21,020 nt of DNA from Candidatus Omnitrophota bacterium (GTDB lineage: Bacteria > Omnitrophota > Gorgyraeia > Gygaellales > Profunditerraquicolaceae). Every line of letters starts with the position of its first letter. Within the stretch, counting starts at the first letter, position 1. The notes under the pieces are model-generated. The model made no database searches. It saw nothing but the letters and a program-made list of their open reading frames with translations, and was not told the DNA's origin. Below are positions 5,798-14,012 of the stretch, in pieces. The DNA lies in NCBI GenBank assembly GCA_029563245.1, contig JAKQSG010000069.1, forward strand, positions 1 to 21,020, in the 5' to 3' direction. The translations under genes and the position numbers were made by a program.

Positions 5798-7486
5798 CTA
5801 CCTGAAAAATATATCCTTAGCCTCTAAAATAACTGAAGCCTCATCCAGCCAATTATCCATACGCGCAGTATAGACTAAATCAAAAGTTTCCGCTTCTTTA
5901 AGGCTGTTCTTTAGCGGCCGCATCCCAAAACCGATTACCTCTCTAGTATAACGGCCATCGGTAACGTGAAATTTTAATGTTTCACGCGCTAAATCCCTGG
6001 GTTCACCCTTTAATCTGAGATGCCGCGTAAAAAATAGAGGCTCTCTGTTTCCTGCCCCAAAAGGGGCAAGCAGATTAAGCTCAGCCACTGTCTTTTCCTC
6101 TAAATCCAAAAGGCTCAACTCCATATCAATATCCAAACTCGGCAAAAGGTCCTCCAGCGATAACTGCTTATGCGCAAGCCTATTGATGCTATCCCTGAAG
6201 TCATCGATGCTCTCACGGGTGATAGTAAGCCCTGCCGCATGTGCATGGCCGCCAAAACCATCCAGAAACTGGCTACATTCGCCCAGGGCATTAAAAAGAT
6301 GGAAATTCTTTATAGAACGTGCGGAGCCTCTGCATATTTTATCGCTCAAAGAGATAACTATCGCCGGACGATAAAACCTATCGGCTAACTTAGAAGCAAC
6401 AATACCTAAAACACCCTGATGCCAATCCTCTTTAGCTACCACTATAACCTTATGCTCTTTGAAATTAATATCCTTATTAATAATTGCCTCAGCCTCATCC
6501 ATTATCTTACACTCTAAACGCTGTCGCGTACGGTTATGCTGCTCAAGGACATCAGCTAAGACCCGGGCCTTTTTATCATCGCTGGTAATCAAAAGACTCA
6601 AAGAATCCTGGGCGGAGTCTATGCGGCCGGAGGCATTCAGACGAGGGGCAAGAATAAAACTAATAAAAGTAGGATTAAATTTATTGCCGCGGATACCGGC
6701 TCTATTTATAAGGGCCTTAAGCCCGATCCTTTTGCCCCTAGAGATAACCTTAAGCCCCTCCTTGACAATTATACGGTTCTCTCCAGTTAAAGGAACTACA
6801 TCAGCCACAGTCCCTATAGCAACTAAATCAAGCTCATCAACCAGGATAGAACCAGAAAGAGCCTGGCATAACTTAAAGGCAACCCCTACCCCGGCTAAAT
6901 CACGGTACTTATACGGGCTTGCATTGACCTTAGGGTTAATTACGCCTACCGCGCAAGGCAAATCATTACCGAAAGGTTGGTGGTGATCAGTAACAATAGT
7001 ATCGATATTATTTTTCTTTAGCTCATGAATTTGTAATATGTCATTTATTCCGCAATCTACGGTAATTAATAGCCTTATCCCTCTTGCCTTAGCAATGGAG
7101 AGGATATCTTTGTTTAAACCATACCCTTCCTTGATCCGATGCGGCATATAGTATTCTGTATTAATCCCCAGTTTCTGTAAGCTGCCCTGTAAGACTGCTA
7201 CGCTTGTTATGCCGTCAACATCATAGTCGCCGAAAACCATTACCTTCTCCCTATTTCTTGCTGCCTCTCTTATCCGTTCAACCGATTTCTTCATATCGGG
7301 GAATGAAAAAGGGTCGAGCATCTGGGCTAAGCCTGCATTAAGGAATTCATTAGCCTGGGAAACCGAGGAAATACCTCGGTTTATCAAAACCTGAGAGGTA
7401 ATCTTGGATATCTTTAACTCTTTGCTTATTTTATCCTGGAGAGACTGATTAAGGAGAGGAAAATTAAGTATCTTGTGAGCATGCAT
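5798..7486 (-). CDS. recJ: Single-stranded-DNA exonuclease RecJ
   Basis: RecJ is a 5'-to-3' single-strand-specific DNA exonuclease acting in RecF-type recombination, mismatch repair and base excision repair. The 562-residue protein has the DHH-superfamily motifs: GDYDVDG at 86-92, ITVDCGI near 141-147 and VTDHH at 165-169. The DHHA1 signature GGHAHAAGLTI lies near residue 430, and a C-terminal OB-type domain follows (GAGNREPLFF, then a beta-rich tail). The length matches compact RecJ forms of about 560-570 aa. The ATG lies 3 nt after the argS stop with no Shine-Dalgarno site, so translation is probably coupled to argS. Its 3' end converges on rpmB. Confidence 0.96.
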   Translation of the reverse strand: MHAHKILNFPLLNQSLQDKISKELKISKITSQVLINRGISSVSQANEFLNAGLAQMLDPFSFPDMKKSVERIREAARNREKVMVFGDYDVDGITSVAVLQGSLQKLGINTEYYMPHRIKEGYGLNKDILSIAKARGIRLLITVDCGINDILQIHELKKNNIDTIVTDHHQPFGNDLPCAVGVINPKVNASPYKYRDLAGVGVAFKLCQALSGSILVDELDLVAIGTVADVVPLTGENRIIVKEGLKVISRGKRIGLKALINRAGIRGNKFNPTFISFILAPRLNASGRIDSAQDSLSLLITSDDKKARVLADVLEQHNRTRQRLECKIMDEAEAIINKDINFKEHKVIVVAKEDWHQGVLGIVASKLADRFYRPAIVISLSDKICRGSARSIKNFHLFNALGECSQFLDGFGGHAHAAGLTITRESIDDFRDSINRLAHKQLSLEDLLPSLDIDMELSLLDLEEKTVAELNLLAPFGAGNREPLFFTRHLRLKGEPRDLARETLKFHVTDGRYTREVIGFGMRPLKNSLKEAETFDLVYTARMDNWLDEASVILEAKDIFFR

Positions 7487-7489
7487 AGA

Positions 7490-9127
7490 CTACATTTTGT
7501 CAGGTTTAGAGATACCCAGTAAATCCAAACCCGCAGCAATGACTATCCTAACCCCTTCGATAAGAGCGATCCTGGCCTTAGATAGAGCCTCATCATCGGT
7601 TAAGACCCGGTGCAAGTCGTAGAATTTATGGAAGGCCTCAGCAACTTCCTGGAGATAAACAGTCAGCATATAAGGATCCTGAGTATTTAAACAAACATTC
7701 AGTATATAAGTAAACTTGAGTAGCTTCTTAATTAAGAAAACTTCTTCCGCCTCTTTAAGCAACGCAAGATTGGCATTCTTATCCAATCTTATCGCACCGT
7801 TACGCAAAATACTGCAGATACGGGCATAGGCATACTGCACGTAATATACCGGATTTTCCACAGTCTCTTTCTTAGCAATATCTAAATCGAAATCAAGATG
7901 GCTGGAGATACGTCGCGACATAAAAAAGAATCTGGAAGCATCCCTACCTACCTCATTAAGAACCTCTCTTAAGGTTATATACTCTCCCTTTCGGGTAGAC
8001 ATCTGAACGGGCTTTCCTCCCCTGAAAATAGTAGCCAGCTGGACTATCAAAATAGAAAGAGAATCCTTATCCCTGCCAAAGGCCTCTACGGATGCCTTAA
8101 GCCTTGAGATATAACCGTGGTGATCAGGGCCCCAAAGGTTTATCAACCATTTAAACCCCCGTTTATACTTATCGTCATGGTAAGCAATATCCGGGGCAAG
8201 ATAGGTATAAGAGCCGTCGCTTTTTATAACCACCCTATCTTTATCATCCCCAAAAGACGTAGACTTAAACCATAAGGCCCCTTCTTTATCGTATAAAAAT
8301 CCTTTTTTCTTTAGTATCGCAAATACCTTCTCAATTTTCCCGCTCTTAGTTAGTTCTTTCTGTGAATACCAATGATCGAAATCTACCCCGAAATCTACCA
8401 GTTCTTTTTTAATCAGGCCTAGAATATATTCTGCCGCAAAATCTCCCAAATTGGAATCGCCAATCCTTTTAGCAATAGCTTCCCTGGCTATATCATAGAT
8501 ATACTCTCCCTGATAATAGTTCTCCGGGAACTCTATCCTCTCGTTAGACAGCTCTTTCATCCTTAGGGAGACTGACTTTCCCAATATATCGATTTGGTTG
8601 CCTTCATCATTTAAATAGTATTCCTTTTTAACCTCAAAACCTAAGAAGCCGAGAATCTTTGCTAAGGCATCTCCTACTGCTGCCTGACGGGCATGGGCTA
8701 CCGAAAGAGAACCCGTAGGGTTTGCGCTTACAAATTCTATCAATACCGGCTTACCCTTCCCCGCGTTAATACTTAAAGCCTTAACATCCCTGCTTAATAT
8801 ATCCTTTAACTCTTCGTGCAGATAGCTCTCGCTAAGGTAGAAATTTATAAAACCTGCGCCCTCGATCTTCACCTCTTTAATATGATCCCCTAAACTAAAC
8901 TTTTTAAAGTAGGTATTGATGCTCTCTAAGATATTGAGGGCTATTCTCCCCGCAGGCATCTTTAAAGCCTTGCTTAAGCGCATAGCGATATTAGTAGAGA
9001 AATCTCCGAATTTAATATCTTGGGGAGAATCCAAACGTAAATCATCCCATAGGACAGGATCAATCTTTAAGTCGGCTAAAGATAATTTTATTAATTTGAT
9101 TATTTCTTCTTGAATATTTTCTTTCAT
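7490..9127 (-). CDS. argS: Arginyl-tRNA synthetase
   Basis: ArgS is a class I synthetase that charges tRNA-Arg. The 545-residue protein has the N-terminal Add-1 domain (GDFSTNIAMRLSKALK, 41-56) and the catalytic entry EFVSANPTGSLSVAHARQAAVGD (131-153). The Rossmann core includes APDIAYH and WGPDHHGYI. A KMSKS-equivalent loop, MSTRKGEYITL, lies near 370-380, without the usual lysine pattern as is common in ArgS. The DALR anticodon-binding domain (YYVQYAYARICSI) ends the chain. The first HIGH histidine is replaced by serine (S142-V-A-H145). The ATG is 7 nt after the rsfS stop and is directly preceded by CCCTCC, which cannot act as a Shine-Dalgarno site, so initiation probably depends on coupling. 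It overlaps nothing and is followed by recJ 3 nt later. Confidence 0.97.
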   Translation of the reverse strand: MKENIQEEIIKLIKLSLADLKIDPVLWDDLRLDSPQDIKFGDFSTNIAMRLSKALKMPAGRIALNILESINTYFKKFSLGDHIKEVKIEGAGFINFYLSESYLHEELKDILSRDVKALSINAGKGKPVLIEFVSANPTGSLSVAHARQAAVGDALAKILGFLGFEVKKEYYLNDEGNQIDILGKSVSLRMKELSNERIEFPENYYQGEYIYDIAREAIAKRIGDSNLGDFAAEYILGLIKKELVDFGVDFDHWYSQKELTKSGKIEKVFAILKKKGFLYDKEGALWFKSTSFGDDKDRVVIKSDGSYTYLAPDIAYHDDKYKRGFKWLINLWGPDHHGYISRLKASVEAFGRDKDSLSILIVQLATIFRGGKPVQMSTRKGEYITLREVLNEVGRDASRFFFMSRRISSHLDFDLDIAKKETVENPVYYVQYAYARICSILRNGAIRLDKNANLALLKEAEEVFLIKKLLKFTYILNVCLNTQDPYMLTVYLQEVAEAFHKFYDLHRVLTDDEALSKARIALIEGVRIVIAAGLDLLGISKPDKM

Positions 9128-9134
9128 GGAGGGA

Positions 9135-9479
9135 CTATACTGCTCTTACTTTTTTTGCATCGGACCAGAGGTGCTCAAGACCATAGAATTCCCTCATCGG
9201 TTTATAGAATATATGGGCGACGACCGAATTGAAATCAAGGACTATCCAACCTGATTCGTCATTTTGGGCTAAGGAGGAGAGCGGTTTTATTTTATCCCTG
9301 CTTAAATCCTGCGCCATTGCCTGGGCAATCGCATTTACCTGCCTCATGGAGGTAGCGCTAGCAATCACAAAATAATCGCAGAAAGCGGCAACCTTACGGA
9401 TATCCAAGATTACCACCTTCTGCGCCTTCTTGGACTTAGCAATTAAAGCAATACGTTGTGCTAATTTCTTTATCTCTAT
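9135..9479 (-). CDS. rsfS: Ribosomal silencing factor RsfS, probable ATA start
   Basis: RsfS (YbeB/Iojap family) binds L14 on the 50S subunit and blocks subunit joining when nutrients are scarce. The core VVILDIRKVAAFCDYFVIAS, then GWIVLDFNSVVAHIFYKPMREFYGLEHLW, is diagnostic. The first standard start in frame is GTG at 9416 (93 aa, GAAGG 8 nt upstream), but this removes the N-terminal helix that family members have. The open frame continues upstream through IEIKKLAQRIALIAKSKKAQK, which looks like that helix, up to a stop at 9498-9500. It contains no ATG, GTG, TTG or CTG. I therefore place the start at ATA (9477-9479), with AAGAGG at 9490-9495, giving 114 aa, a normal family length. The gene follows the DUF5679-type gene by 27 nt and precedes argS by 7 nt. 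Confidence 0.85.
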   Translation of the reverse strand: MEIKKLAQRIALIAKSKKAQKVVILDIRKVAAFCDYFVIASATSMRQVNAIAQAMAQDLSRDKIKPLSSLAQNDESGWIVLDFNSVVAHIFYKPMREFYGLEHLWSDAKKVRAV

Positions 9480-9506
9480 TTTAACTATACCTCTTATTTA
9501 AAATAC

Positions 9507-9653
9507 CTATTTGCCTAATATTTTATACATACCGGTGCCGCAGGTAGAGCATTTACCCTTCATCGCCGAACGGCCGTTCTTCATGGTGACCTTCTGCTCG
9601 CCCTTCATCTCTTTTTTTGCTTTACACTTAACACAATAACCTGTTTCTGCCAT
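9507..9653 (-). CDS. 48-aa zinc-ribbon protein, DUF5679 type
   Basis: This 48-residue protein begins MAETGYCVKCKAKKEM and contains a second cysteine pair in CSTCGTGMYKILGK. The CxxC...CxxC spacing (C7, C10, C35, C38) predicts one zinc ribbon. The central KVTMKNGRSAMKGK stretch is basic. The layout matches the DUF5679 family as I remember it, a small domain of unknown function often described from larger or stand-alone bacterial proteins. The start is well supported: AAGGAGG at 9658-9664 lies 4 nt before the ATG, and a near-consensus promoter is about 35 nt further up. It heads the unit rsfS-argS-recJ, which suggests but does not prove a ribosome- or nucleic-acid-linked role. Confidence 0.88.
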   Translation of the reverse strand: MAETGYCVKCKAKKEMKGEQKVTMKNGRSAMKGKCSTCGTGMYKILGK

Positions 9654-9688
9654 ATTTCCTCCTTGTTTTCTGTAACTACACTTTTTTT

Positions 9689-9716
9689 ATTATACAACTT
9701 TAAAGTAAAAGGTCAA
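9689..9716 (-). promoter_or_regulatory. Promoter for the DUF5679-rsfS-argS-recJ unit
   Basis: On the minus strand, TTGACC (9716-9711) and TATAAT (9694-9689) are 16 bp apart, with TG just before the -10 (TTGTATAAT). The expected start near 9682 gives a leader of about 30 nt ending in AAGGAGG. The promoter begins only 4 nt after the stop of the CNNM gene, and no hairpin terminator separates the two units, so read-through from upstream is possible. Confidence 0.82.
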
Positions 9717-9719
9717 TTT

Positions 9720-10733
9720 TTATTTATAAAGTCGGGAGCCGTTATCCTCCTCTATCTCTCCTACTATCTCCTCAATCAAATCCTCAAGAGTTAAAAGCCC
9801 AAGGGTCTTTTTATCCTTATCTACCACTATAGCCATCTGAATCTTATCCGCCTGGAACCGGCGCAATAGCTCACTAACCCGCATAGTCCCCAAGACATAA
9901 TAGGGATTATGTATGAGGTCCTGAAGAAGAAATAACCCTTTATCCCTTAAAATATAGAGCAAGTCGCGGGCATAAATTACCCCCACAATATTATCCACGG
10001 TTCCGTTATATACCGGAAGCCTCGCATGCCCCTCTTCCACGAACATATTTAACAACTCTTCGGAGTTAGTATTTATATTTACCGCTACAATTTCATCCCT
10101 GGATATCATACAGTCGCTAACCTTGGTATCCCCGAATTCAAAGATACGATGAAGCATCTTCCTCTCATCATCGCTTACAACCCCCTCCTCCTTACCCACC
10201 TCAATCATAAGTTTTAACTCTTCCTCGGTTATCAAGGGAGAGCGCTTGACCGGGGGGTCTATACCTAATAGCCTAAGCATAGCATTACTCGCCCATATAA
10301 AAAACTTGGTTAAAGGCCCCAGCACTTTTACAAACCCTTCCATTATGGGCGCCACAAATAAAGATACCTTTTCAGTATGTTTTGTAGCAAAAATCTTGGG
10401 GGTAATTTCGCAAAATATAAGCACAAAAAAAGCTGTAATGAAGGTTGCGATTAAAGTACCCCAGTTAAATCCGAATATAGGTATGCATAAAGCCGTTATT
10501 ATCGCTGACATAGCGATATTGACAAAATTGTTTCCTATCAAAATAGCTGCGATAAACTTATCCATCTTCCCCGATAATCTCTGAATACTCTGGGCCTTTT
10601 TAATGCCCTTGGCAACCATATGGCGCAGCCTTATCCTGCTAAGGGCAATAATTGATGTTTCCGAAGCCGCGAAGAGAAACGAAATTACCGCCAGAATTAA
10701 AAACAATACTGAAACTATTATAATATTACCCAT
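9720..10733 (-). CDS. CNNM/CBS-pair membrane protein lacking the CorC/HlyC domain
   Basis: This is a 337-residue inner-membrane protein of the CNNM (DUF21) family, often linked to Mg2+/Co2+ transport or homeostasis and formerly called hemolysin-related. Transmembrane segments lie near residues 4-31, 60-88, 92-110 and 125-157. Family motifs include ASETSIIALSRIRLRH (23-38), GNNFVNIA (67-74) and EITPK (109-113). A CBS pair spans about 203-327, with DCMISRDEIVAV, ARLPVYNG and LGLLTLEDLIEEIVGEI. The chain stops soon after the second CBS domain, so the C-terminal CorC/HlyC domain of many relatives, about 80 residues, is absent; there is no frameshift sign. The ATG is 2 nt after the M16 peptidase stop. 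The transported ion cannot be told from sequence. Confidence 0.93.
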   Translation of the reverse strand: MGNIIIVSVLFLILAVISFLFAASETSIIALSRIRLRHMVAKGIKKAQSIQRLSGKMDKFIAAILIGNNFVNIAMSAIITALCIPIFGFNWGTLIATFITAFFVLIFCEITPKIFATKHTEKVSLFVAPIMEGFVKVLGPLTKFFIWASNAMLRLLGIDPPVKRSPLITEEELKLMIEVGKEEGVVSDDERKMLHRIFEFGDTKVSDCMISRDEIVAVNINTNSEELLNMFVEEGHARLPVYNGTVDNIVGVIYARDLLYILRDKGLFLLQDLIHNPYYVLGTMRVSELLRRFQADKIQMAIVVDKDKKTLGLLTLEDLIEEIVGEIEEDNGSRLYK

Positions 10734-10735
10734 AC

Positions 10736-12013
10736 TTAACTTAAATTAAGCCCCTTACGAATCTTATCTTCCGCCCCCTTAAGCGGACCGATTAAACTTA
10801 GGTTAAGATTATTATCTTTAAAAAGAAAACGGGCACATTTAAGGATATCTTCTCTATTCACCCGGTTAACCTCATTAATTATATTATCTAAAGAATAAGT
10901 CTTCTCTAAAGTAGCGGTAGTCTCCCCTATCCAGAGCATATGTTCCATGGTATCTTCCAACCCCAGCCTTAACTGCCCTATATAAAACTCTTTTGCCCGG
11001 TTAAACTCACCGACTTTAACCAATGATTCCTTAACCTTAACAAGCTCCTTTAAAATTAAAGAGACAGCATCGGGCACCTTACGGTTATCAATCCCGGCAT
11101 GCACCAGGAAAGCCCCGGTATCATAAAAACGCTTCACCGCTGTTCCGATTTCATAGGCAAGGCCGCGCTTCTCCCTGACTTCATTGAAGAGCCGGCTGGA
11201 CATATTAGCCCCGAGGATAACATGCAATAAACCCACAGCATGCCTCAGGGGATGGCCGCGCCTGAACCCCCTGAAACCTAATGCCATATGAGTTTGCTCG
11301 GTATCTTTATGAAAAACCTTTATCCTTGTTTTATCCTGCCCGTGTCTTGCTTTGATAAATACATTATCTTTTCTCTTAGGCAATGAGGAGAATATCCTGC
11401 TTACCATTTTGTCTAATTTATATTCATCAATATTACCGGCTGCACTGATAATCATATTCGATGCATTATAATAATTATTCTTGAAAGAAAGGAGCCCTTT
11501 TCTATCTACCTTCAAAAGAGAATCAACGCTGCCTATGATTGGCGCGCCTAAGGGCTGGTTAGGCCATAAAAGCTCATCCAATAATTCATATACGTAGCTT
11601 TGCGGTAAATCTTTGTACATTTTAAGCTCTTCGAGGATTACGGTCCTTTCTTTCTTAATCTCAACCTGGGAAAGTTTAGGCCTTATCACCATATCCGAAA
11701 GGATATTAAGCGCCTTTTCTAAGTAAATACTCGGCATTTTAACTAAATAACAGGTCAACTCTTCTGATGTGAAACCGTTAAGGGAACCTCCCACCCCCTC
11801 AATCGATTCCTTGATCTTGCGGCAAGAATAGTCTCTGGAGCCCTTGAAAAGAAGGTGTTCCAGGAAATGCGCCATCCCTTTATTCTGGCTGTTTTCATAC
11901 CTGCCGCCTACCTTAATAAAAATCCCCAAAGAAAATGACTCCCTCTGAGGCATCCGATAGGATACAACCCTTAATCCGTTAGCCAATACATTTTTATGGT
12001 AATCCATTTTCAT
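10736..12013 (-). CDS. M16-family zinc metallopeptidase
   Basis: This insulinase/mitochondrial-processing-type peptidase has 425 residues. The inverted zinc motif is intact: H49-F-L-E52-H53 with the distal glutamate at 129 (VILEEL), 76 residues on, and the usual downstream QPLGAPIIGS segment. The second M16 domain carries RLFNEVREKRGLAYEIG. No signal peptide is visible, which suggests a cytoplasmic enzyme like the MlpA/YmxG proteins. The start overlaps the trpA stop by 4 nt (ATGA). The next gene encodes the CNNM protein, 2 nt away. The substrate is unknown. Its place at the end of a trp cluster is probably operon packing rather than pathway membership. Confidence 0.94.
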   Translation of the reverse strand: MKMDYHKNVLANGLRVVSYRMPQRESFSLGIFIKVGGRYENSQNKGMAHFLEHLLFKGSRDYSCRKIKESIEGVGGSLNGFTSEELTCYLVKMPSIYLEKALNILSDMVIRPKLSQVEIKKERTVILEELKMYKDLPQSYVYELLDELLWPNQPLGAPIIGSVDSLLKVDRKGLLSFKNNYYNASNMIISAAGNIDEYKLDKMVSRIFSSLPKRKDNVFIKARHGQDKTRIKVFHKDTEQTHMALGFRGFRRGHPLRHAVGLLHVILGANMSSRLFNEVREKRGLAYEIGTAVKRFYDTGAFLVHAGIDNRKVPDAVSLILKELVKVKESLVKVGEFNRAKEFYIGQLRLGLEDTMEHMLWIGETTATLEKTYSLDNIINEVNRVNREDILKCARFLFKDNNLNLSLIGPLKGAEDKIRKGLNLS

Positions 12014-12798
12014 TTTATATCTAATCCTTTAACAAATCTGGTAATCTTCCTGATTAAGTACGGGCTTTTGATATTTTCTTTAATTTTGGCTACGATTGCA
12101 CTGCCGATAATAACACCGTCGGAAAAAGCGGAAAGTTTCTTAGCCTGAAGGCGATTAGATATTCCAAATCCGGCGCAAACAGGAAGCGCAGTATGGCTCT
12201 TGATCCGGGAAATATTATTTTTTATATCTTTAGGTAAATCCCTGCGCATGCCGGTAACCCCGGTTAAGGAAACATAATAAATAAAACCCTTAGCAAACTT
12301 CAGGATAAATTTCATCCTCTGCAAAGATGTAGTAGGCGAAATAAAGCATATGTTATACAATCCGGCCCGGTTAGCTCTTAAAATAAATTCTTTTCCTTCA
12401 TCCACCGGAAGGTCCGGTATAATCATAGCATCCACCCCCGCAGCCAGGGAAGCATTAATAAATTTATCCTCCCCGAAAGAAAAAACAGGATTATAATAAG
12501 TCATAAGAGTTATCGGGATAAAAACCTTGCTCCTCACCTTCTTTACTAAATTAAGTATATCCAAAAGCCGGGTATTATTCTTTAACGCCTGGCATGAAGC
12601 ATGCTGTATAACCGGACCATCAGCCATTGGGTCAGTAAATGGCACTCCTAATTCTATAATATCAACCCCTGCCCCTGCAAAGCGAAGAATTAACTCTTCA
12701 GTAACCTTTAGACTGGGATAACCGGCAGTGATAAAAACAATAAAGGCCTTCTGCTTTCTATCCCTTAACTCCTTGAATTTAAGATCAATCCGATTCAA
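12010..12798 (-). CDS. trpA: Tryptophan synthase alpha subunit, TTG start
   Basis: TrpA splits indole-3-glycerol phosphate to indole and glyceraldehyde 3-phosphate and passes indole to TrpB through the enzyme tunnel. The 262-residue TIM barrel has the catalytic acids E49 (IIELGVPFTDP) and D60 (MADGPVIQ), the phosphate site CAGFGIS and the loop TGVTGMR. The start codon is TTG, overlapping the trpB TGA (TTGA), with purine-rich AAGGA about 8 nt upstream. It overlaps the M16 peptidase gene by 4 nt. Length and motifs are normal. Confidence 0.97.
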   Translation of the reverse strand: MNRIDLKFKELRDRKQKAFIVFITAGYPSLKVTEELILRFAGAGVDIIELGVPFTDPMADGPVIQHASCQALKNNTRLLDILNLVKKVRSKVFIPITLMTYYNPVFSFGEDKFINASLAAGVDAMIIPDLPVDEGKEFILRANRAGLYNICFISPTTSLQRMKFILKFAKGFIYYVSLTGVTGMRRDLPKDIKNNISRIKSHTALPVCAGFGISNRLQAKKLSAFSDGVIIGSAIVAKIKENIKSPYLIRKITRFVKGLDIK

Positions 12799-14012
12799 TA
12801 TTCCTTTCCTTCTCTGGATAAATTTGTGATAATACCTAAATCCTTATCTCCTCTGCCGGATAAACAAACAACAATAATAGAACCTTTCCTGGCCTTACCC
12901 TTCATTCTATTCAGGTATGCAATAGCATGCGCAGATTCAAGGGCAGGTATTATACCTTCCAGCTTAGAAAGTAATCTAAAGCCATCAAGTGCCTCTTTAT
13001 CAGAGATAGTAAAATACCTGGCACGCCCTATCCTCTTATAATAGGCGTGCTCAGGACCGACGCCAGGATAATCAAGCCCAGCAGATATTGAATGCGTATT
13101 GCTTACCTGCCCTGAGTTATTCTGTAGAAGGGCTGATTTTGCACCATGCAATACCCCGATTCTCCCCTTTACTAGACTGGCGGCGTGTTCGCCTAAAGAC
13201 ATCCCTCTGCCGCCTGCCTCAACACCGATAAACTTAACCTTTTTATCATAGAAGAAGGGATAGAATAAACCTAGGGCATTGCTTCCTCCTCCGACACAAG
13301 CGACTAAATAATCAGGAAGCCTTCTTTCTTTTTCAATTAATGCTTTCTTAGTTTCTTCACCTATCACAGACTGAAAATTCCTGACTAACATAGGATAAGG
13401 CGAGGGCCCGGCAACTGTTCCGATAATATAATGCGTATCCCGGACATTTGTTACCCAATCACGCAAAGCCTCGGTCATAGCATCTTTTAGGGTCTTTGAG
13501 CCTGACCTGACCGCAATGACCTTGGCACCCAAAAGCCTCATCCTGAAAACATTAGGCTCCTGCCGCTTCATATCTTCTTCGCCCATATAGATATCACAGC
13601 GTAATCCAAAGAGCGCCGCTATCGTGGCAGTAGCTACACCATGCTGGCCTGCGCCGGTCTCGGCAATAACACGCGGTTTCTTCATCCTTAAGGCCAGAAG
13701 ACCCTGGCCCAAAGTATTATTTATCTTATGTGCGCCGGTATGAAGAAGATCCTCTCTTTTTAAATAAACCTTCCCCATACCTAAATACCTGCTTAAACCC
13801 TTGGCGAGATACAAAGGGGTAGGCCTTCCGGCATATTCCCTTAAATAATAGTTAAACTCAGTAATAAACTTTTTGTCTTTTATTGCCCTATTATACTCGG
13901 CCTCCAATTCATCCAAAGCAAAGGTGAGTGTCTCCGGGACATACCTTCCCCCAAAATTAAGGAAATGGCCGCTTTTATCAGGGAATCTTTTTTTCATCAT
14001 TCTGGTATTCAT
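12795..14012 (-). CDS. trpB: Tryptophan synthase beta subunit
   Basis: TrpB is the PLP enzyme that condenses indole with serine to make tryptophan. The 405-residue protein is the standard TrpB1 type. It has the PLP lysine K96 in HTGAHKINN, the catalytic glutamate E118 in AETGAGQHG, the phosphate-binding GGGSNA loop, and SAGLDYPGVGPEH in the COMM region. The N-terminus FGGRYVPETL is typical. The ATG overlaps the trpF TGA by 4 nt, and the 3' end overlaps trpA by 4 nt, as fits equimolar synthesis of the two synthase subunits. A second ATG pair a few codons in could also be used. Confidence 0.97.
   Translation of the reverse strand: MNTRMMKKRFPDKSGHFLNFGGRYVPETLTFALDELEAEYNRAIKDKKFITEFNYYLREYAGRPTPLYLAKGLSRYLGMGKVYLKREDLLHTGAHKINNTLGQGLLALRMKKPRVIAETGAGQHGVATATIAALFGLRCDIYMGEEDMKRQEPNVFRMRLLGAKVIAVRSGSKTLKDAMTEALRDWVTNVRDTHYIIGTVAGPSPYPMLVRNFQSVIGEETKKALIEKERRLPDYLVACVGGGSNALGLFYPFFYDKKVKFIGVEAGGRGMSLGEHAASLVKGRIGVLHGAKSALLQNNSGQVSNTHSISAGLDYPGVGPEHAYYKRIGRARYFTISDKEALDGFRLLSKLEGIIPALESAHAIAYLNRMKGKARKGSIIVVCLSGRGDKDLGIITNLSREGKEY

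Noticed and set aside
6459..6986. 175-aa plus-strand frame opposite recJ
   Set aside because: It mirrors the recJ codons, shows no recognisable domain and lacks a start site.
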